This document shows positions 42,499 to 52,719 of a DNA stretch of 64,000 nucleotides, in pieces. Location of the stretch: positions 434,001 to 498,000 of the forward strand of contig NZ_LGLV01000005.1 of the NCBI RefSeq assembly GCF_001687365.1, read 5' to 3'. How positions within the stretch are numbered: the stretch's first letter is position 1; every line of letters begins with the position of its first letter. The position numbers and the translations under genes were made by a program. The DNA comes from Pararhizobium polonicum. Lineage in GTDB: Bacteria; Pseudomonadota; Alphaproteobacteria; Rhizobiales; Rhizobiaceae. A model generated the notes under the pieces. The model had not been told where the DNA came from, made no database searches, and worked only from the letters and a program-made list of their open reading frames with translations.

Positions 42499-43113
42499 CT
42501 ATCCTTTTTCCCCGATCCGGCCTTCCGTGCCGGCCAACAGCCGCTGGATATTGGCCCTGTGCTTGATCCAGGTGATGACGCTCATCACCACGAAGAGCAG
42601 GCCGATTTTGCCGTAGCCCGCGGCCAACAGTACAACCGGAACGACAAGCGTTGCAACCAGCGCCGAGAGGGAGGAGTAGCGGGTGAGCTTGGCCATCGCC
42701 AGCCAGACCGCCGCGAACACGAGAACGATGACGGGGGCGAGCCCCAGCAGCACACCGATATAGGTGGCGATGCCCTTGCCACCCTTGAAACCGAGCCAGA
42801 TGGGGAAGAGGTGGCCGAGGAAGGCAGCGAAACCGGCGGCAACGCCTGCCTCTATCCCCCAACGTGAGGCAACTGCCGCGGCGGCAGCTCCCTTCATGGC
42901 ATCGAGCAGCAGGGTGGCAGCGGCCAGTTTCTTGTTGCCGGTGCGCAGCACATTGGTCGCGCCGATATTGCCGGAGCCGATCGAGCGGATGTCACCGAGC
43001 CCGGCCATGCGGGTGAGGATGAGGCCGAAGGGGATCGAGCCGAGCAGATAGCCGAAAATCAAACAACCGAGTGTCAGCGGCAATGCGAGCTGCCAGGAAA
43101 ATATTTCGGACAC
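42499..43113 (-). CDS. plsY: acyl phosphate:glycerol-3-phosphate acyltransferase
   Basis: Membrane enzyme that makes lysophosphatidic acid in phospholipid synthesis. The 204-residue protein has five or so helices and the three family motifs: [21 protein letters not shown] and [10 protein letters not shown]. The start is GTG 43113, set by GGGGGAGG on the minus strand about 6 nt upstream. The longer open frame passes through a RIME repeat and is not coding. Confidence 0.94.
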   Translation of the reverse strand: MSEIFSWQLALPLTLGCLIFGYLLGSIPFGLILTRMAGLGDIRSIGSGNIGATNVLRTGNKKLAAATLLLDAMKGAAAAAVASRWGIEAGVAAGFAAFLGHLFPIWLGFKGGKGIATYIGVLLGLAPVIVLVFAAVWLAMAKLTRYSSLSALVATLVVPVVLLAAGYGKIGLLFVVMSVITWIKHRANIQRLLAGTEGRIGEKG

Positions 43114-43148
43114 GTACTGCCTCCCCCAATTCCGTCCGGACGGACGTT

Positions 43149-43263
43149 TGCCCCTCACCCTGGCCCTCTCCCCGCAAGCGGGGCGAGGGGACGACGGAGT
43201 TTGCCGCAAATCCCTTCTCCCTGCTTGCGGGGAGAAGGTGCCCGATAGGGCGGATGAGGGGCA
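43149..43263. repeat. RIME-like palindromic element, copy 1
   Basis: A 115-nt element bounded by TGCCCCTCA and TGAGGGGCA. It contains two internal hairpins (CTCCCCGCAAGCGGGG region and TCTCCCTGCTTGCGGGGAGA region) around the common core GGACGACGGAGTTTGCCGC. It matches copy 2 (59232-59346) in length and nearly throughout. This is the pattern of the Rhizobium-specific intergenic mosaic element. It lies between pyrX (ends 43278) and plsY, both on the minus strand. Confidence 0.85.
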
Positions 43264-43277
43264 GCTTCGTCGTTTAA

Positions 43278-44567
43278 CTACAGCGAATGGACCAGTTTTC
43301 CCGCAACATAGGTTTGAACGGCCCGGCCGGTAAAGCGGGCATTTTCGAACGGCGTGTTTTTCGAGCGGGAGACGATCGTCTCCTTGGCGTAAAGCCACGG
43401 CTCGTCGAGATCGATCACGGTGATATCGGCCTTGGCGCCCGGCTTCAGCGTGCCGGCATCGAGCCCGAAGATCTGCGCGGGCCGTGTCGACAGCGCATCG
43501 ATCAGGCGCATCAGGGGCACGGTGCCGTTGTGATGCAGGCGCAGGGCGGCCGGAAGCAATGTCTCCAGCCCGATCGCGCCGTCGGCGGCGTCGGCAAACG
43601 GCAGGCGCTTGGTATCGACGTCCTGCGGATCGTGCGACGAGACGATGATGTCGATGGTGCCGTCGGCCAGCGCCTGCGTCATGGCCACCCGGTCGTCTTC
43701 GCCGCGCAAGGGTGGCGACAGCTTGAAGAAGGTGCGGTATTCGCCGATGTCGTTTTCGTTGAGTGTCAGATGGTTGATCGAGATACCGCAGGTGACGTTG
43801 GCGCCGCGCTTGCGGGCGGTGGCGATGGCTTCCGCCGATTCGGGTAGCGAAATCTTCGCGGCGTGATAGGCAGCCTTGGTCAGCCCGGCGATGCGCAGGT
43901 CGCGCTCGAGCGGAATGATTTCGGCTTCGCGCGGCACGCCCGACAGGCCGAGCCAGCTGGCGAGCAATCCTTCGTTCATGACGCCGTCGGCGCCCAGATA
44001 CTTGTCGCGGGTTTCGAGCGAAATGACCGCGCCGAATTCGCGGGCGTAGGTCATGGCACGGCGCAGCACCAGCGTGTCGTGCACCGGACGGCGGCCATTG
44101 GTGAAGCAGACGGCGCCGGCTTCGCGCAGCAGGCCGAATTCGGTCATCTCCTCGCCGTCGAGATGCTTGGTGAGCGCCGCTGCCGGATAGACATTGACGA
44201 GCGCCTTGTCGCGTGCCGTCTTCTGGACGAACTGCACCAGGGCGATATCGTCGATCACCGGATCGGTATCCGGCATGGTGATGATCGAGGTGACGCCGCC
44301 GGCAGCCGCGGCCCGCGAGGCGGATTCGATGGTTTCGCGATATTCGCCGCCGGGTTCGCCGACGAAGACGCGGGCATCGACCAGGCCAGGCACGGCGATA
44401 AGGCCGTTGCAGTCCTTGACGATTGCCCCCTTGGGCGTGCCCTGGTTCTGCTCTGTCTTGCCGGCAGCCAGGATCACGCCGTTTTCGACGATGATGGTGC
44501 CGATTTCGTCGAGGTTGCGCGAGGGGTCGATGATGCGGATATTTTTCAGGACGAGGGAGTTGGTCAT
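43278..44567 (-). CDS. pyrX: dihydroorotase-like protein lacking zinc ligands (PyrX/PyrC' type)
   Basis: A 429-residue amidohydrolase-fold protein encoded with pyrB. The catalytic H-x-H motif of dihydroorotase (D-x-H-x-H) reads D64-A-R66-V-F68 here. The HAED histidine segment reads SLET, and the late DHAPH motif reads SHDPQD. All visible metal ligands are lost, so it is unlikely to be catalytic. In Pseudomonas such a PyrC' is needed to assemble active aspartate transcarbamoylase. The ATG overlaps the pyrB stop by four bases, supporting a PyrB partner role. Databases often call it pyrC. Confidence 0.88.
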   Translation of the reverse strand: MTNSLVLKNIRIIDPSRNLDEIGTIIVENGVILAAGKTEQNQGTPKGAIVKDCNGLIAVPGLVDARVFVGEPGGEYRETIESASRAAAAGGVTSIITMPDTDPVIDDIALVQFVQKTARDKALVNVYPAAALTKHLDGEEMTEFGLLREAGAVCFTNGRRPVHDTLVLRRAMTYAREFGAVISLETRDKYLGADGVMNEGLLASWLGLSGVPREAEIIPLERDLRIAGLTKAAYHAAKISLPESAEAIATARKRGANVTCGISINHLTLNENDIGEYRTFFKLSPPLRGEDDRVAMTQALADGTIDIIVSSHDPQDVDTKRLPFADAADGAIGLETLLPAALRLHHNGTVPLMRLIDALSTRPAQIFGLDAGTLKPGAKADITVIDLDEPWLYAKETIVSRSKNTPFENARFTGRAVQTYVAGKLVHSL

Positions 44568-45505
44568 GCGCGGGGCCCCTGGTTCTGCGAAAGAAGAAGC
44601 GTTTCCATCACCGCCATTCGCACGGCGACCCCCATCTCGACCTGTTGCTCGATGACGCTCTGCGGTCCGTCGGCGATCTCCGAGGCAATCTCGACGCCGC
44701 GGTTCATCGGGCCGGGATGCATCACGAGGGCATCCTCCTTGGCCGCTTTCAGCTTTTCGGCATCGAGCCCGTAATAGCGGAAATATTCGCGTACCGAGGG
44801 CACGAAGGACCCGGCCATGCGCTCGCGCTGCAGGCGCAGCATCATCACCACATCGGCGTCCTTCAGGCCTTCTTCCATCGAGTGATAGACCTCGGCACCC
44901 ATGTCGGCGATGCCGGAGGGCAGGAGGGTTGCCGGAGCGACCACACGGACGCGGGCGCCCATCTGGTTGAGGAGCAGGATGTTGGAGCGGGCGACACGCG
45001 AATGCAGCACATCGCCGCAGATGGCGACGATGATGCGCGACAGCTTGCCCTTGGCGCGGCGGATGGTCAGCGCGTCGAGCAGCGCCTGGGTCGGATGCTC
45101 GTGCTGGCCGTCGCCGGCATTGATGACGGAGCAGGAGACCTTTTGGGCCAGCAGGGCGGCGGCACCGGCAGACGAATGGCGCACGACCAGTACATCGGGG
45201 TGCATCGCGTTCAGCGTCATCGCCGTGTCGATCAGCGTTTCGCCCTTCTTCACCGACGAATTGCTCACCGACATGTTCATCACATCGGCGCCGAGCCGCT
45301 TGCCGGCAAGTTCGAAGGAGGATTGCGTCCGGGTCGAGGCTTCGAAGAACAGGTTGATCTGCGTCAGGCCGCGCAGCGTCGAGGTCTTCTTTTCTCTTTG
45401 GCGGGAAATCTTGACGGCTTCGTCTGCCCGGTCGAGCAGGACGGTGATGTCCTGTTCCGTCAGGCCCTTGATGCCGAGCAGGTGGCGATGCGGAAAGAAA
45501 TCCAT
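44564..45505 (-). CDS. pyrB: aspartate carbamoyltransferase catalytic subunit
   Basis: Joins carbamoyl phosphate and aspartate in pyrimidine synthesis. The 313-residue protein has the carbamoyl-phosphate motif [13 protein letters not shown], the [14 protein letters not shown] loop and the aspartate-site residues in [11 protein letters not shown] 45505 ([15 protein letters not shown]) follows GAGG on the minus strand; the longer frame is unsupported. No pyrI regulatory chain is present; the pyrX product probably replaces it structurally. Confidence 0.95.
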   Translation of the reverse strand: MDFFPHRHLLGIKGLTEQDITVLLDRADEAVKISRQREKKTSTLRGLTQINLFFEASTRTQSSFELAGKRLGADVMNMSVSNSSVKKGETLIDTAMTLNAMHPDVLVVRHSSAGAAALLAQKVSCSVINAGDGQHEHPTQALLDALTIRRAKGKLSRIIVAICGDVLHSRVARSNILLLNQMGARVRVVAPATLLPSGIADMGAEVYHSMEEGLKDADVVMMLRLQRERMAGSFVPSVREYFRYYGLDAEKLKAAKEDALVMHPGPMNRGVEIASEIADGPQSVIEQQVEMGVAVRMAVMETLLLSQNQGPRA

Positions 45506-45706
45506 GGGGAGCCGCCTCATTTTTTCAAAGTTGCGTGGGTCTATAATGACTGTCACGCAAACCGGCAAGGCGGCAGCAGTGCAAACCGGGTGCATCCCCA
45601 TGCTTTTGTGCCGGCTTTGCGGCCTTGTGCAAATTGTTGCGGGAAGCGTCGTTTATCCCGTGCCGGTGCTGTTCCTAAGCATCGGGACTTGGGTTAGAAA
45701 CGCCAC

Positions 45707-47356
45707 ATGACTCTGAACCGAAATGAACAGAAACTCGCCGATCTGAACCAGCCGAAACCCTGGTCGGGGATCAATGCCTTTCGCTCCGATCCGCTGGTGG
45801 TCGACATCGCCGCGTCGATGCCGCGTCCGTTGCGCGACGACTTCGAAACGATCGGCCGCTACGTGACCTCGCCGGAGGCCCAGGATCTGGCGCGCATGGC
45901 CAATGAGGGCGTGCCGAAGCTGCGCACCCATGGGCCGCGCGGCGAGCGCCTCGACGTGGTCGAATTCCATCCCGCCTGGCATGCGCTGATGCGCCGCTCG
46001 ATGACATCGGGCCTGCATGCCTCCGCCTGGGAAAACATCGCGGACGAACGCGGCCGCTCGCACAAGGCGCGCGCCATCCGCTTCTATCTGACGGCCCAGC
46101 TCGAATGCGGCCATCTTTGCCCGCTGACCATGACCAGCGCCTCCGTGGCGGCGATCTCCGCGTCTCCGGCCGTCCAGAAGGAATGGGCGCCGAAAATCCT
46201 GTCGCGGAAATATGATTCGTCCAATCGTCCCTGGATGCAGAAATCGTCGGTCACCGTCGGCATGGGCATGACGGAAAAGCAGGGCGGCACCGACGTGCGC
46301 GCCAACACTTCGACGGCGGAGCGGGTCGGCGAGGGCATCTATCGCCTCAACGGCCACAAATGGTTCATGTCGGCGCCGATGAGCGACGCCTTTGTCATGT
46401 TGGCGCAGACCCGTGACGGTCTCGGCTGTTTCCTCGTTCCACGCCTGCTGGAGGACGGCTCCGCCAACGGCTTGCGCTTCCAGCGTTTGAAGGACAAGCT
46501 CGGCAACCGCTCGAACGCCTCCTCGGAAGTCGAATTCTCCGATACCTTCGGTTTCGTGCTGGGGACGCCGGATGGCGGCATCCGCACGATCCTCGACATG
46601 GTGACGCTGACGCGGCTCGATTGCGCGCTGGCGTCAGCCGGCATGATGCGTGCCTCGCTGGCCGAGGCCGTGCATCACGTGCGCGGCCGCAAGGTCTCCG
46701 GCAAGCCGCTGATCGCCCAGCCGATGATGACGCGGGTGCTGGCCGACATGGCGCTGGATGTCGCCGCCGCCAGCGCACTCTCCTTCCGTCTTGCCGAAGC
46801 CTTCGACAAGGCGCGCGACAGCGCCGAAGACGCGGCCTATGCCCGCATCATGACGCCGGTTGCCAAATACTGGAGCTGCAAGATCGCGCCCGCGCTGATC
46901 TATGAGGCGATGGAATGCCTCGGCGGCAGCGGCTATGTCGAGGAGCGGCCGATCGCCCGGCATTATCGCGAGGCCCCGGTCAATGCCATCTGGGAAGGCT
47001 CCGGCAATGTCATGGCGCTCGACGTGCTCAGGGTGCTGACGCGCGGCAAGGATCTGTTCGAACTGCTGTTCCAGGTGATCAGCCGCGATCTTGGCCCATC
47101 CGCCAAGAAGACCGTCGATGTACTGAGGGCGGCGATGTCGCTCTGCGAGCGTGACGAGGGTGCGGCCCGCATGCTGGTCGAGCAGCTGGCACTGGCTGCT
47201 GCCGCTGCCGAACTCTACCGGCTGGGGGCAGGGCGCATTGCCGATGCTTTCCTCGAATCCCGGCTGGCCGCCGGCTGGCGCTCGACCTATGGCATGCTCG
47301 ATTCACGCTTCGATTCCGCCTATATCGTCGATCTGCTTTATCCTGCCGCGATATAG
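45707..47356 (+). CDS. AidB-like acyl-CoA dehydrogenase family protein
   Basis: A 549-residue flavoprotein of the acyl-CoA dehydrogenase superfamily. It matches the AidB subgroup by length, by the N-terminal LNQPKPWSGINAFRSDP segment, by GMGMTEKQGGTDVRANTS and by the C-terminal region with ALIYEAMECLGGSGYVEE. E. coli AidB is induced by alkylation damage. No Ada-type or LexA site was seen in the 201-nt gap before it. The last 19 nt overlap the converging AEC gene. Confidence 0.88.
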   Translation: MTLNRNEQKLADLNQPKPWSGINAFRSDPLVVDIAASMPRPLRDDFETIGRYVTSPEAQDLARMANEGVPKLRTHGPRGERLDVVEFHPAWHALMRRSMTSGLHASAWENIADERGRSHKARAIRFYLTAQLECGHLCPLTMTSASVAAISASPAVQKEWAPKILSRKYDSSNRPWMQKSSVTVGMGMTEKQGGTDVRANTSTAERVGEGIYRLNGHKWFMSAPMSDAFVMLAQTRDGLGCFLVPRLLEDGSANGLRFQRLKDKLGNRSNASSEVEFSDTFGFVLGTPDGGIRTILDMVTLTRLDCALASAGMMRASLAEAVHHVRGRKVSGKPLIAQPMMTRVLADMALDVAAASALSFRLAEAFDKARDSAEDAAYARIMTPVAKYWSCKIAPALIYEAMECLGGSGYVEERPIARHYREAPVNAIWEGSGNVMALDVLRVLTRGKDLFELLFQVISRDLGPSAKKTVDVLRAAMSLCERDEGAARMLVEQLALAAAAAELYRLGAGRIADAFLESRLAAGWRSTYGMLDSRFDSAYIVDLLYPAAI

Positions 47357-48273
47357 CCGGTGAGGGTCAACACCAGCGGAATGGTGAAGAACGAGACGAC
47401 CGTCTGGACGGTGGCGACGGCTGCGTAGAGCGGCGCGTCGCCACCCATCTGTTTGGCCAGCAGGTAGCCGTTCATGGCCGTTGGCACGCTGGCGCCCAGC
47501 GCGATCACCAGCAGGCTGTCGCCGCGAATGCCCAGCAGGTAGGCCGTGCCGACCATGAAGACCGGCATGATGATCAGTTTCAGGAAGACGGCGAGAAGGG
47601 CGACCAGGCTGGGTTTCAGCGCGTCCGACACTTTCAGTCCCGCGCCGACCATGATGAGGCCGAGGCTGAGCGATGCGCTCGCCAGCATGTCGATGGCGCT
47701 GAGCACCGGGCCATAGACGGTGACCCCGATGTAATTGAGCACGATGCCCAGCATGGCCGCGACGATCAGCGGATTGGTGACGATCTTGAAGGCGAAGAAT
47801 TTCAGGCCTTTCGGCCCGCCATTGAACCAGACGAGCAGGCCGACGTTGTAGACATTGATGGGGATGATGATCAGCGTCATCACCATTGCCGTCAGGCTGA
47901 GACCGATCGGGCCGTAGAGCTTCTGCGCGATGGCGAGCGCCATGAAGCCGTTCCAGCGCGTCGCAGTCTGGAAGATCGAGGTGAAGGCCGCCGGCGAAAC
48001 ATGCCGCGCGCGCAGCAGCGGCCAGAGCGACAGGAGCGCTGCCGACATCAGTGTGATGCTGCCGATCGTCGCCAGTGCCGTCGAGTCGGGTTTCATACCC
48101 GCGAAATCCGCCGTCGCCAGTGTCGAGAACAACAGGGCGGGGAACAGGACGTAGTAGCCGAGTTGTTCCAGCCCCTCCCAGAGCGTGAGGTCGATCAACG
48201 GGGATCGCTTCAGCCAGACGCCCAGCGAGACGAGCAGGAAGATCGGCAGGATGCTTTCGAAGATGATGGTCAT
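47338..48273 (-). CDS. AEC family transporter
   Basis: A 311-residue inner-membrane protein with about ten helices, of the auxin efflux carrier/malonate permease type (ILPIFLLVSLGVWLKRSP at the N-terminus, and LMSAALLSLWPLLRAR). Its 3' end overlaps the AidB-like gene by 19 nt on the opposite strand. Substrate is unknown. Confidence 0.85.
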   Translation of the reverse strand: MTIIFESILPIFLLVSLGVWLKRSPLIDLTLWEGLEQLGYYVLFPALLFSTLATADFAGMKPDSTALATIGSITLMSAALLSLWPLLRARHVSPAAFTSIFQTATRWNGFMALAIAQKLYGPIGLSLTAMVMTLIIIPINVYNVGLLVWFNGGPKGLKFFAFKIVTNPLIVAAMLGIVLNYIGVTVYGPVLSAIDMLASASLSLGLIMVGAGLKVSDALKPSLVALLAVFLKLIIMPVFMVGTAYLLGIRGDSLLVIALGASVPTAMNGYLLAKQMGGDAPLYAAVATVQTVVSFFTIPLVLTLTGYIAAG

Positions 48274-48354
48274 GGGGGAAGGCCTGACGGAGGGTGCGTT
48301 TCACCGATAGTCTCTTGTCCACAGGCCGGCAACCATGATCGGCGGAAATTAACC

Positions 48355-48370
48355 TTAACAAATGGTTTAC
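48355..48370 (+). promoter_or_regulatory. possible CtrA-type site
   Basis: TTAA, seven bases, then TTTAC resembles the CtrA box TTAA-N7-TTAAC with one mismatch. It lies 76 nt before the GTG of the 51-aa gene and 82 nt upstream of the AEC gene on the other strand. Weak evidence. Confidence 0.25.
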
Positions 48371-48445
48371 GTTGCGCTGTCAGGGTTAACGGACAAGAGT
48401 AGGGCGTGAAGAGAAACTAGCGATTTCCGGAATGGAGCACGTTCG

Positions 48446-48601
48446 GTGAGAACTGGCTTGACGATCATCATGATGATGTTTTTTTCGAGCCTCGCGCTCG
48501 ATCTGGCTGTGCCCACGCTGATCCTTGTGGGCCTGCTTGCGCTGGAGTGGGCATCGGCCCGGATCAAGGGCGGCATTCTCCTGCAGGGGAGGCCGGCATG
48601 A
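48446..48601 (+). CDS. 51-aa small membrane protein
   Basis: GTG 48446, 9 nt after GGAG, opens 51 codons that end in an ATGA overlap with the next gene, a standard coupling arrangement. The product has one long hydrophobic segment (TIIMMMFFSSLALDL ... TLILVGLLALEWA) and a basic C-terminus ([14 protein letters not shown]). It is unrecognised. The coupling and the hydrophobic pattern argue that it is real. Confidence 0.6.
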   Translation: MRTGLTIIMMMFFSSLALDLAVPTLILVGLLALEWASARIKGGILLQGRPA

Positions 48602-48942
48602 AGTGGTTCCTGATCCTGTGGGCATGCCCCATCGTGATTCTTACCGGCTGGTACGGGCTTTCCTACTACGACATGAGCTTCGGCATCTTCATGCTGACGC
48701 GCCAGGCGCACGATCTCGTCTTTGCCGTCTATGGCAATGTGCTTGGCCTGCCGCCTGAAACCATTCCGCCGCTCGTCGCCCGTGCCATCGCCGTCGACAG
48801 CCTGATCGTCTTTGCGATCATCGCCTACCGCAAGCGCCGTGAAATCCGCGCCTGGTACGGCAGGCGCTTTCCGGCGGTTCAACCATCGGAGCCCAAGGCT
48901 GCGCCTTTCGCTAAAGACGCCAACCTGTCCAGCGCGCCTTGA
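48598..48942 (+). CDS. small conserved inner membrane protein
   Basis: A 114-residue protein starting [25 protein letters not shown], with two likely transmembrane helices (residues 3-23 and about 66-81) and a basic, proline-containing C-terminal tail. The pattern [25 protein letters not shown] looks like a conserved rhizobial family whose function is unknown to me. Its 3' end overlaps ruvX on the other strand by 64 nt, which is unusually long. Confidence 0.78.
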   Translation: MKWFLILWACPIVILTGWYGLSYYDMSFGIFMLTRQAHDLVFAVYGNVLGLPPETIPPLVARAIAVDSLIVFAIIAYRKRREIRAWYGRRFPAVQPSEPKAAPFAKDANLSSAP

Positions 48943-49373
48943 AGAATGAAGGAGGCGGCGGCCGAATCGATCCGGTCGGCCCGCTTCTTGCGCGATACGT
49001 CCATCTCGATCAGCACGCGTTCCGCCGCCACCGTTGACAGCCGTTCGTCCCAATAGATGAACGGCAATTCCGTCTTTTGCTCCATGTTGCGCACGAAGGC
49101 GCGCGTCGCCTGGGCGCGCGGTCCTTCCGAGCCGTCCATGTTGATCGGCAGGCCGATGACGAAGGCGGCGATCTTTTCTTTCGTGGCCATGGCCAGCAGT
49201 GCCTGCGCATCGAGGCCGAATTTCACCCGCCTGATCACATCGCGCGGGGTGGCGAACCGCAGCCCGAGATCGGACACGGAAATGCCGATCGTCTTGGTGC
49301 CAAGATCAAGGCCTGCGATGGCCTGGCTGGGCGCCAGAGTGGAGGCGAGGTCTTCGATGGTGAGAACAGCCAT
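48879..49373 (-). CDS. ruvX: putative Holliday junction resolvase / pre-16S rRNA nuclease
   Basis: YqgF-family RNase H-fold nuclease. The 164-residue protein has [15 protein letters not shown] with the first catalytic aspartate, [24 protein letters not shown] with the catalytic glutamate, and the final aspartates in [14 protein letters not shown]. In E. coli YqgF matures the 5' end of 16S rRNA. Confidence 0.93.
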   Translation of the reverse strand: MAVLTIEDLASTLAPSQAIAGLDLGTKTIGISVSDLGLRFATPRDVIRRVKFGLDAQALLAMATKEKIAAFVIGLPINMDGSEGPRAQATRAFVRNMEQKTELPFIYWDERLSTVAAERVLIEMDVSRKKRADRIDSAAASFILQGALDRLASLAKGAALGSDG

Positions 49374-49469
49374 GTGATTTGCCGATCGGGTCTTTTAGGA
49401 TTAATCGGGTGATCCATATCCGTATCCCGTCGACAAATCATCCCCGCCGACACATCAAGGAGTATTTTC

Positions 49470-50174
49470 ATGAAGATCAAATGGCTCGGCCACTCCGCCT
49501 TTCATCTTGAAACCGCCAAGGCGAAAATCCTGATCGATCCCTTCTTCACCGGCAATCCCTCCTTCGACGAATCGACCCGCAAGGATGCGGCCGCCGGGCT
49601 CACCCATATTCTGCTCACCCATGGCCATGGCGACCATGTCGGCGATACCGTTGCGCTCGCCAAGGAAACCGGTGCCACCGTCGTGGCCAATGCCGATCTG
49701 GCGGCATGGCTCGGGTCGAAGGGCGTCAAGGCGCTGGAAATGGGCAATACCGGCGGTACCATCCATCTCGGCGGCTTTTCCACCACCTTCGTCAACGCGC
49801 TGCATTCCTCCGCCCAGTTGACGGAAGACGGCGTGTCGCATTCGCTCGGCAGCGCCAATGGCCTGGTGCTGCATTTCGAGGACGAGCCGACGCTCTATCA
49901 CATGGGCGACACCGACATCTTCTCCGACATGGCACTGATCCACGAACTGCACCAGCCGGAAATCGGCCTCGTGCCGATCGGCGACCGTTTCACCATGGGC
50001 GGTGCCGTGGCGGCATTGGCCTGCCGGCGCTTCTTCAAGTTCGGCACCGTGCTGCCCTGCCATTACGGCTCCTTCGGCATCGTCGACCAGACGCCGGAGA
50101 CCTTTGTCGCCGGCATGGACGGCGCATCGACGAAGGTCGAGACCCCCGCTGTCGGCGGTATTGTCACGGTCTAA
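49470..50174 (+). CDS. metal-dependent hydrolase, UPF0173 family
   Basis: A 234-residue metallo-beta-lactamase-fold protein beginning [14 protein letters not shown], with the metal site [11 protein letters not shown] near residue 56 and later ligands in [18 protein letters not shown] and PCHYGSF. This is the UPF0173 (YtkL-like) group. The natural substrate is unknown. It is followed by gatC after 84 nt. Confidence 0.9.
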   Translation: MKIKWLGHSAFHLETAKAKILIDPFFTGNPSFDESTRKDAAAGLTHILLTHGHGDHVGDTVALAKETGATVVANADLAAWLGSKGVKALEMGNTGGTIHLGGFSTTFVNALHSSAQLTEDGVSHSLGSANGLVLHFEDEPTLYHMGDTDIFSDMALIHELHQPEIGLVPIGDRFTMGGAVAALACRRFFKFGTVLPCHYGSFGIVDQTPETFVAGMDGASTKVETPAVGGIVTV

Positions 50175-50258
50175 ACGGTTCAGGATGCATTCCCCCGTTG
50201 CGTGGCAGCAATCCGGCCATTATAGCGGGGGAAAGTTCCTAGAAGACCGGAGACACCC

Positions 50259-50546
50259 ATGTCCGTAGACATCGCCACCGTGAAGCGCGTCGCGCGCCTT
50301 GCCCGCATTGCCGTCACCGAAGAAGACGCACAGCGCATGACCGGCGAACTGAATGGCATCCTCGGCTTTGTCGAACAGCTTTCCGAGGTCAATGTCGATG
50401 GCATCGAGCCGATGACGTCGGTGACGCCGATGGCGATGAAGAAGCGGACGGACGTCGTCACCGACGGCAACAAGGCCGACGATATCGTCGCCAATGCGCC
50501 CAACGAGGACCGGAATTTCTTCCTCGTCCCGAAGGTTGTCGAATAA
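50259..50546 (+). CDS. gatC: aspartyl/glutamyl-tRNA amidotransferase subunit C
   Basis: Small scaffold subunit of GatCAB, which converts misacylated Glu-tRNA-Gln and Asp-tRNA-Asn. The 95-residue protein has [16 protein letters not shown] and the C-terminal [11 protein letters not shown] typical of GatC. gatA follows after 49 nt. Confidence 0.95.
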   Translation: MSVDIATVKRVARLARIAVTEEDAQRMTGELNGILGFVEQLSEVNVDGIEPMTSVTPMAMKKRTDVVTDGNKADDIVANAPNEDRNFFLVPKVVE

Positions 50547-50595
50547 GCCTTATCGCCGCCGCCGCCCGAACGCCCCCGATTGTTGAAAGCCTGCC

Positions 50596-52077
50596 ATGAC
50601 CGACCTGACCCGCCTGACCATCGCCGAAGCGCGCACCAAGCTGAGCTCCAAGGAAATTTCTGCCGTCGAACTGACAGAGGCCTATATTAGCGCGATCGAT
50701 GCGGCCAATGGCGCGCTGAATGCCTATGTCGTCACCACGCCGGACAAGGCGCGCGACATGGCAAAAGCGTCTGACGCCCGTATTGCCGCCGGCAAGGCCG
50801 GTGCGCTGGAAGGCATTCCGCTCGGGATCAAGGATCTGTTCGGCACCGAGGGCATCCACACCCAGGCCTGCAGCCATATCCTCGACGGCTTCAAGCCGAA
50901 GTACGAATCCACCGTCACCCAGAACCTGTGGAACGACGGTGCCGTCATGCTCGGCAAGCTCAACATGGACGAGTTCGCCATGGGCTCGTCGAACGAAACC
51001 TCCTATTACGGCCCCGTGATCAATCCGTGGCGTGCGACGGGCTCGAACCTCGATCTGGTACCCGGCGGTTCTTCTGGCGGTTCGGCCGCAGCCGTCGCAG
51101 CGTTCCTCTGCGCGGGTGCGACCGCCACCGATACCGGTGGCTCGATCCGAGGGCCGGCCGCCTTCACCGGCACCGTCGGCATCAAGCCGACCTATGGCCG
51201 CTGCTCGCGCTGGGGCATCGTTGCCTTTGCCTCCTCGCTTGACCAGGCCGGTCCGATCGCCCGCGACGTGCGCGATGCGGCCATCCTCCTGAAATCCATG
51301 GCCAGCGTCGACGCCAAGGATACGACATCTGTCGATCTGCCGGTTCCGGACTACGAGGCTTCGCTCGGCCAGTCGCTGAAAGGCCTCAAGATCGGTATCC
51401 CCAAGGAATATCGCGTCGACGGCATGCCGGAGGAGATCGAAACCCTTTGGCAGCAGGGCATCGCCTGGCTGAAGGATGCTGGCGCCGAGATTGTCGATAT
51501 CAGCCTGCCGCACACCAAATACGCGCTGCCGGCCTACTACATCGTCGCGCCTGCCGAAGCCTCGTCCAACCTTGCCCGCTACGACGGCGTTCGCTATGGC
51601 CTGCGCGTCGACGGCAGGGATATTGCCGACATGTATGAGAAGACCCGTGCGGCCGGCTTCGGTACCGAGGTCAAGCGCCGCATCATGATCGGTACCTATG
51701 TGCTGTCGGCCGGCTATTACGACGCCTATTATCTGCAGGCCCAGAAGGTCCGCACGCTGATCAAGCGTGATTTCGAGCTGGCCTTCCACGCCGGCGTCGA
51801 TGCTATCCTGGCGCCTGCCACCCCATCCTCCGCCTTCGGCATCGGGGACGAAGACTTGGCGTCGGATCCGGTCAAGATGTATCTGAACGATATCTTCACG
51901 GTTACTGTCAATATGGCCGGTCTGCCCGGCATCGCCGTTCCCGCCGGCCTCGACCACAAGGGCCTGCCGCTCGGTCTTCAGCTGATCGGCAAGCCGTTCG
52001 AAGAGGAAACGCTGTTCAAGACCGCGCATGTCATCGAGCAGGCCGCTGGCAAGTTTTCGCCCGCGAAGTGGTGGTAA
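50596..52077 (+). CDS. gatA: aspartyl/glutamyl-tRNA amidotransferase subunit A
   Basis: Amidase subunit that supplies ammonia from glutamine. The 493-residue protein has the Ser-cis-Ser-Lys triad: Lys in [10 protein letters not shown], and the two serines in [16 protein letters not shown] and [11 protein letters not shown]. gatB is 3 kb away at 55139, beyond an accessory cassette. Confidence 0.96.
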   Translation: MTDLTRLTIAEARTKLSSKEISAVELTEAYISAIDAANGALNAYVVTTPDKARDMAKASDARIAAGKAGALEGIPLGIKDLFGTEGIHTQACSHILDGFKPKYESTVTQNLWNDGAVMLGKLNMDEFAMGSSNETSYYGPVINPWRATGSNLDLVPGGSSGGSAAAVAAFLCAGATATDTGGSIRGPAAFTGTVGIKPTYGRCSRWGIVAFASSLDQAGPIARDVRDAAILLKSMASVDAKDTTSVDLPVPDYEASLGQSLKGLKIGIPKEYRVDGMPEEIETLWQQGIAWLKDAGAEIVDISLPHTKYALPAYYIVAPAEASSNLARYDGVRYGLRVDGRDIADMYEKTRAAGFGTEVKRRIMIGTYVLSAGYYDAYYLQAQKVRTLIKRDFELAFHAGVDAILAPATPSSAFGIGDEDLASDPVKMYLNDIFTVTVNMAGLPGIAVPAGLDHKGLPLGLQLIGKPFEEETLFKTAHVIEQAAGKFSPAKWW

Positions 52078-52080
52078 TCC

Positions 52081-52114
52081 CATCAGCGCTGCTGGCCAAA
52101 CAGCAGCGCTGATG
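52081..52114 (+). repeat. long perfect hairpin after gatA
   Basis: A 14-bp perfect stem (CATCAGCGCTGCTG with CAGCAGCGCTGATG, loop GCCAAA) begins 3 nt after the gatA stop. No T-run follows. It probably ends or protects the gatCA message; the GNAT gene starts 30 nt further. Confidence 0.65.
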
Positions 52115-52143
52115 CTCTACTTGCGGTGGACAGGAGACGCCGC

Positions 52144-52653
52144 ATGATGATCGTCCGCCTTGCGCGCGAAGATGAAATTCCAGCCCTTGCGGCCATCGGG
52201 CTCGATGCCTGGGAACAGGCCATCACCGGCCTTGCCGACGCGCAGGGCATGCGCCGTGTCGCGGAACTGTCGTTTCTGTCCTTCCTCAGATCGCGCTGGT
52301 TCTCCGTCAGCGTCATCGGCAATGAGGGCAGTGTTGCCGGTTGGGCCGCCCGTGAAGACAATGACGGGACGATCTCCGATCTCTGGATAAGGCCCGCGCT
52401 GCAGCGCAGCGGCTTCGGGTCCCTCCTGCTCACCGAGGTCGAGCGCCGGATACTGGCCGAAGGCTTCGAGGCCGCCACCATCAAGACCCATGCCCAGAAC
52501 GCCCAGGCCATCGGATTCTTTCGCAAGCACGGATATGCGATCAGCTCGCTTTCGACGGCCTATGCACCGAAGCTCGACAGGGATGTCGAGTCGATCGGCA
52601 TGACGAAGCTGCTGGAGGCACCTGCCGCTCCAGCCGACCGGCAATGGTTCTGA
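52144..52653 (+). CDS. GNAT family N-acetyltransferase
   Basis: A 169-residue acetyltransferase. The acetyl-CoA loop is degenerate (ALQRSGFGSLLLTEVERRI), and the C-terminal part has NAQAIGFFRKHGYAIS, the usual GNAT beta-bulge. ATG 52144 follows AGGAG 7 nt upstream. It converges with the YjhX-like gene, 66 nt apart. In E. coli the YjhX toxin is paired with a GNAT (YjhQ), but there the genes are in one operon. Confidence 0.82.
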   Translation: MMIVRLAREDEIPALAAIGLDAWEQAITGLADAQGMRRVAELSFLSFLRSRWFSVSVIGNEGSVAGWAAREDNDGTISDLWIRPALQRSGFGSLLLTEVERRILAEGFEAATIKTHAQNAQAIGFFRKHGYAISSLSTAYAPKLDRDVESIGMTKLLEAPAAPADRQWF

Positions 52654-52719
52654 CGGCCCATCTGAGAAGAGTGCGGTGATATCCGGCGAGAGCGTTCACC
52701 TGCTCTCGCCGGATGTTCG

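Noticed and set aside
38404-42867. A 1487-codon open frame on the plus strand
   Set aside because: It lies opposite topA, dprA and plsY, which have full family motifs. Its product has no recognisable domain; it is a shadow of GC-rich codon use.
43114-43398. N-terminal extension of plsY
   Set aside because: The extension crosses a RIME repeat and lacks family similarity; GTG 43113 with a strong ribosome binding site is the start.
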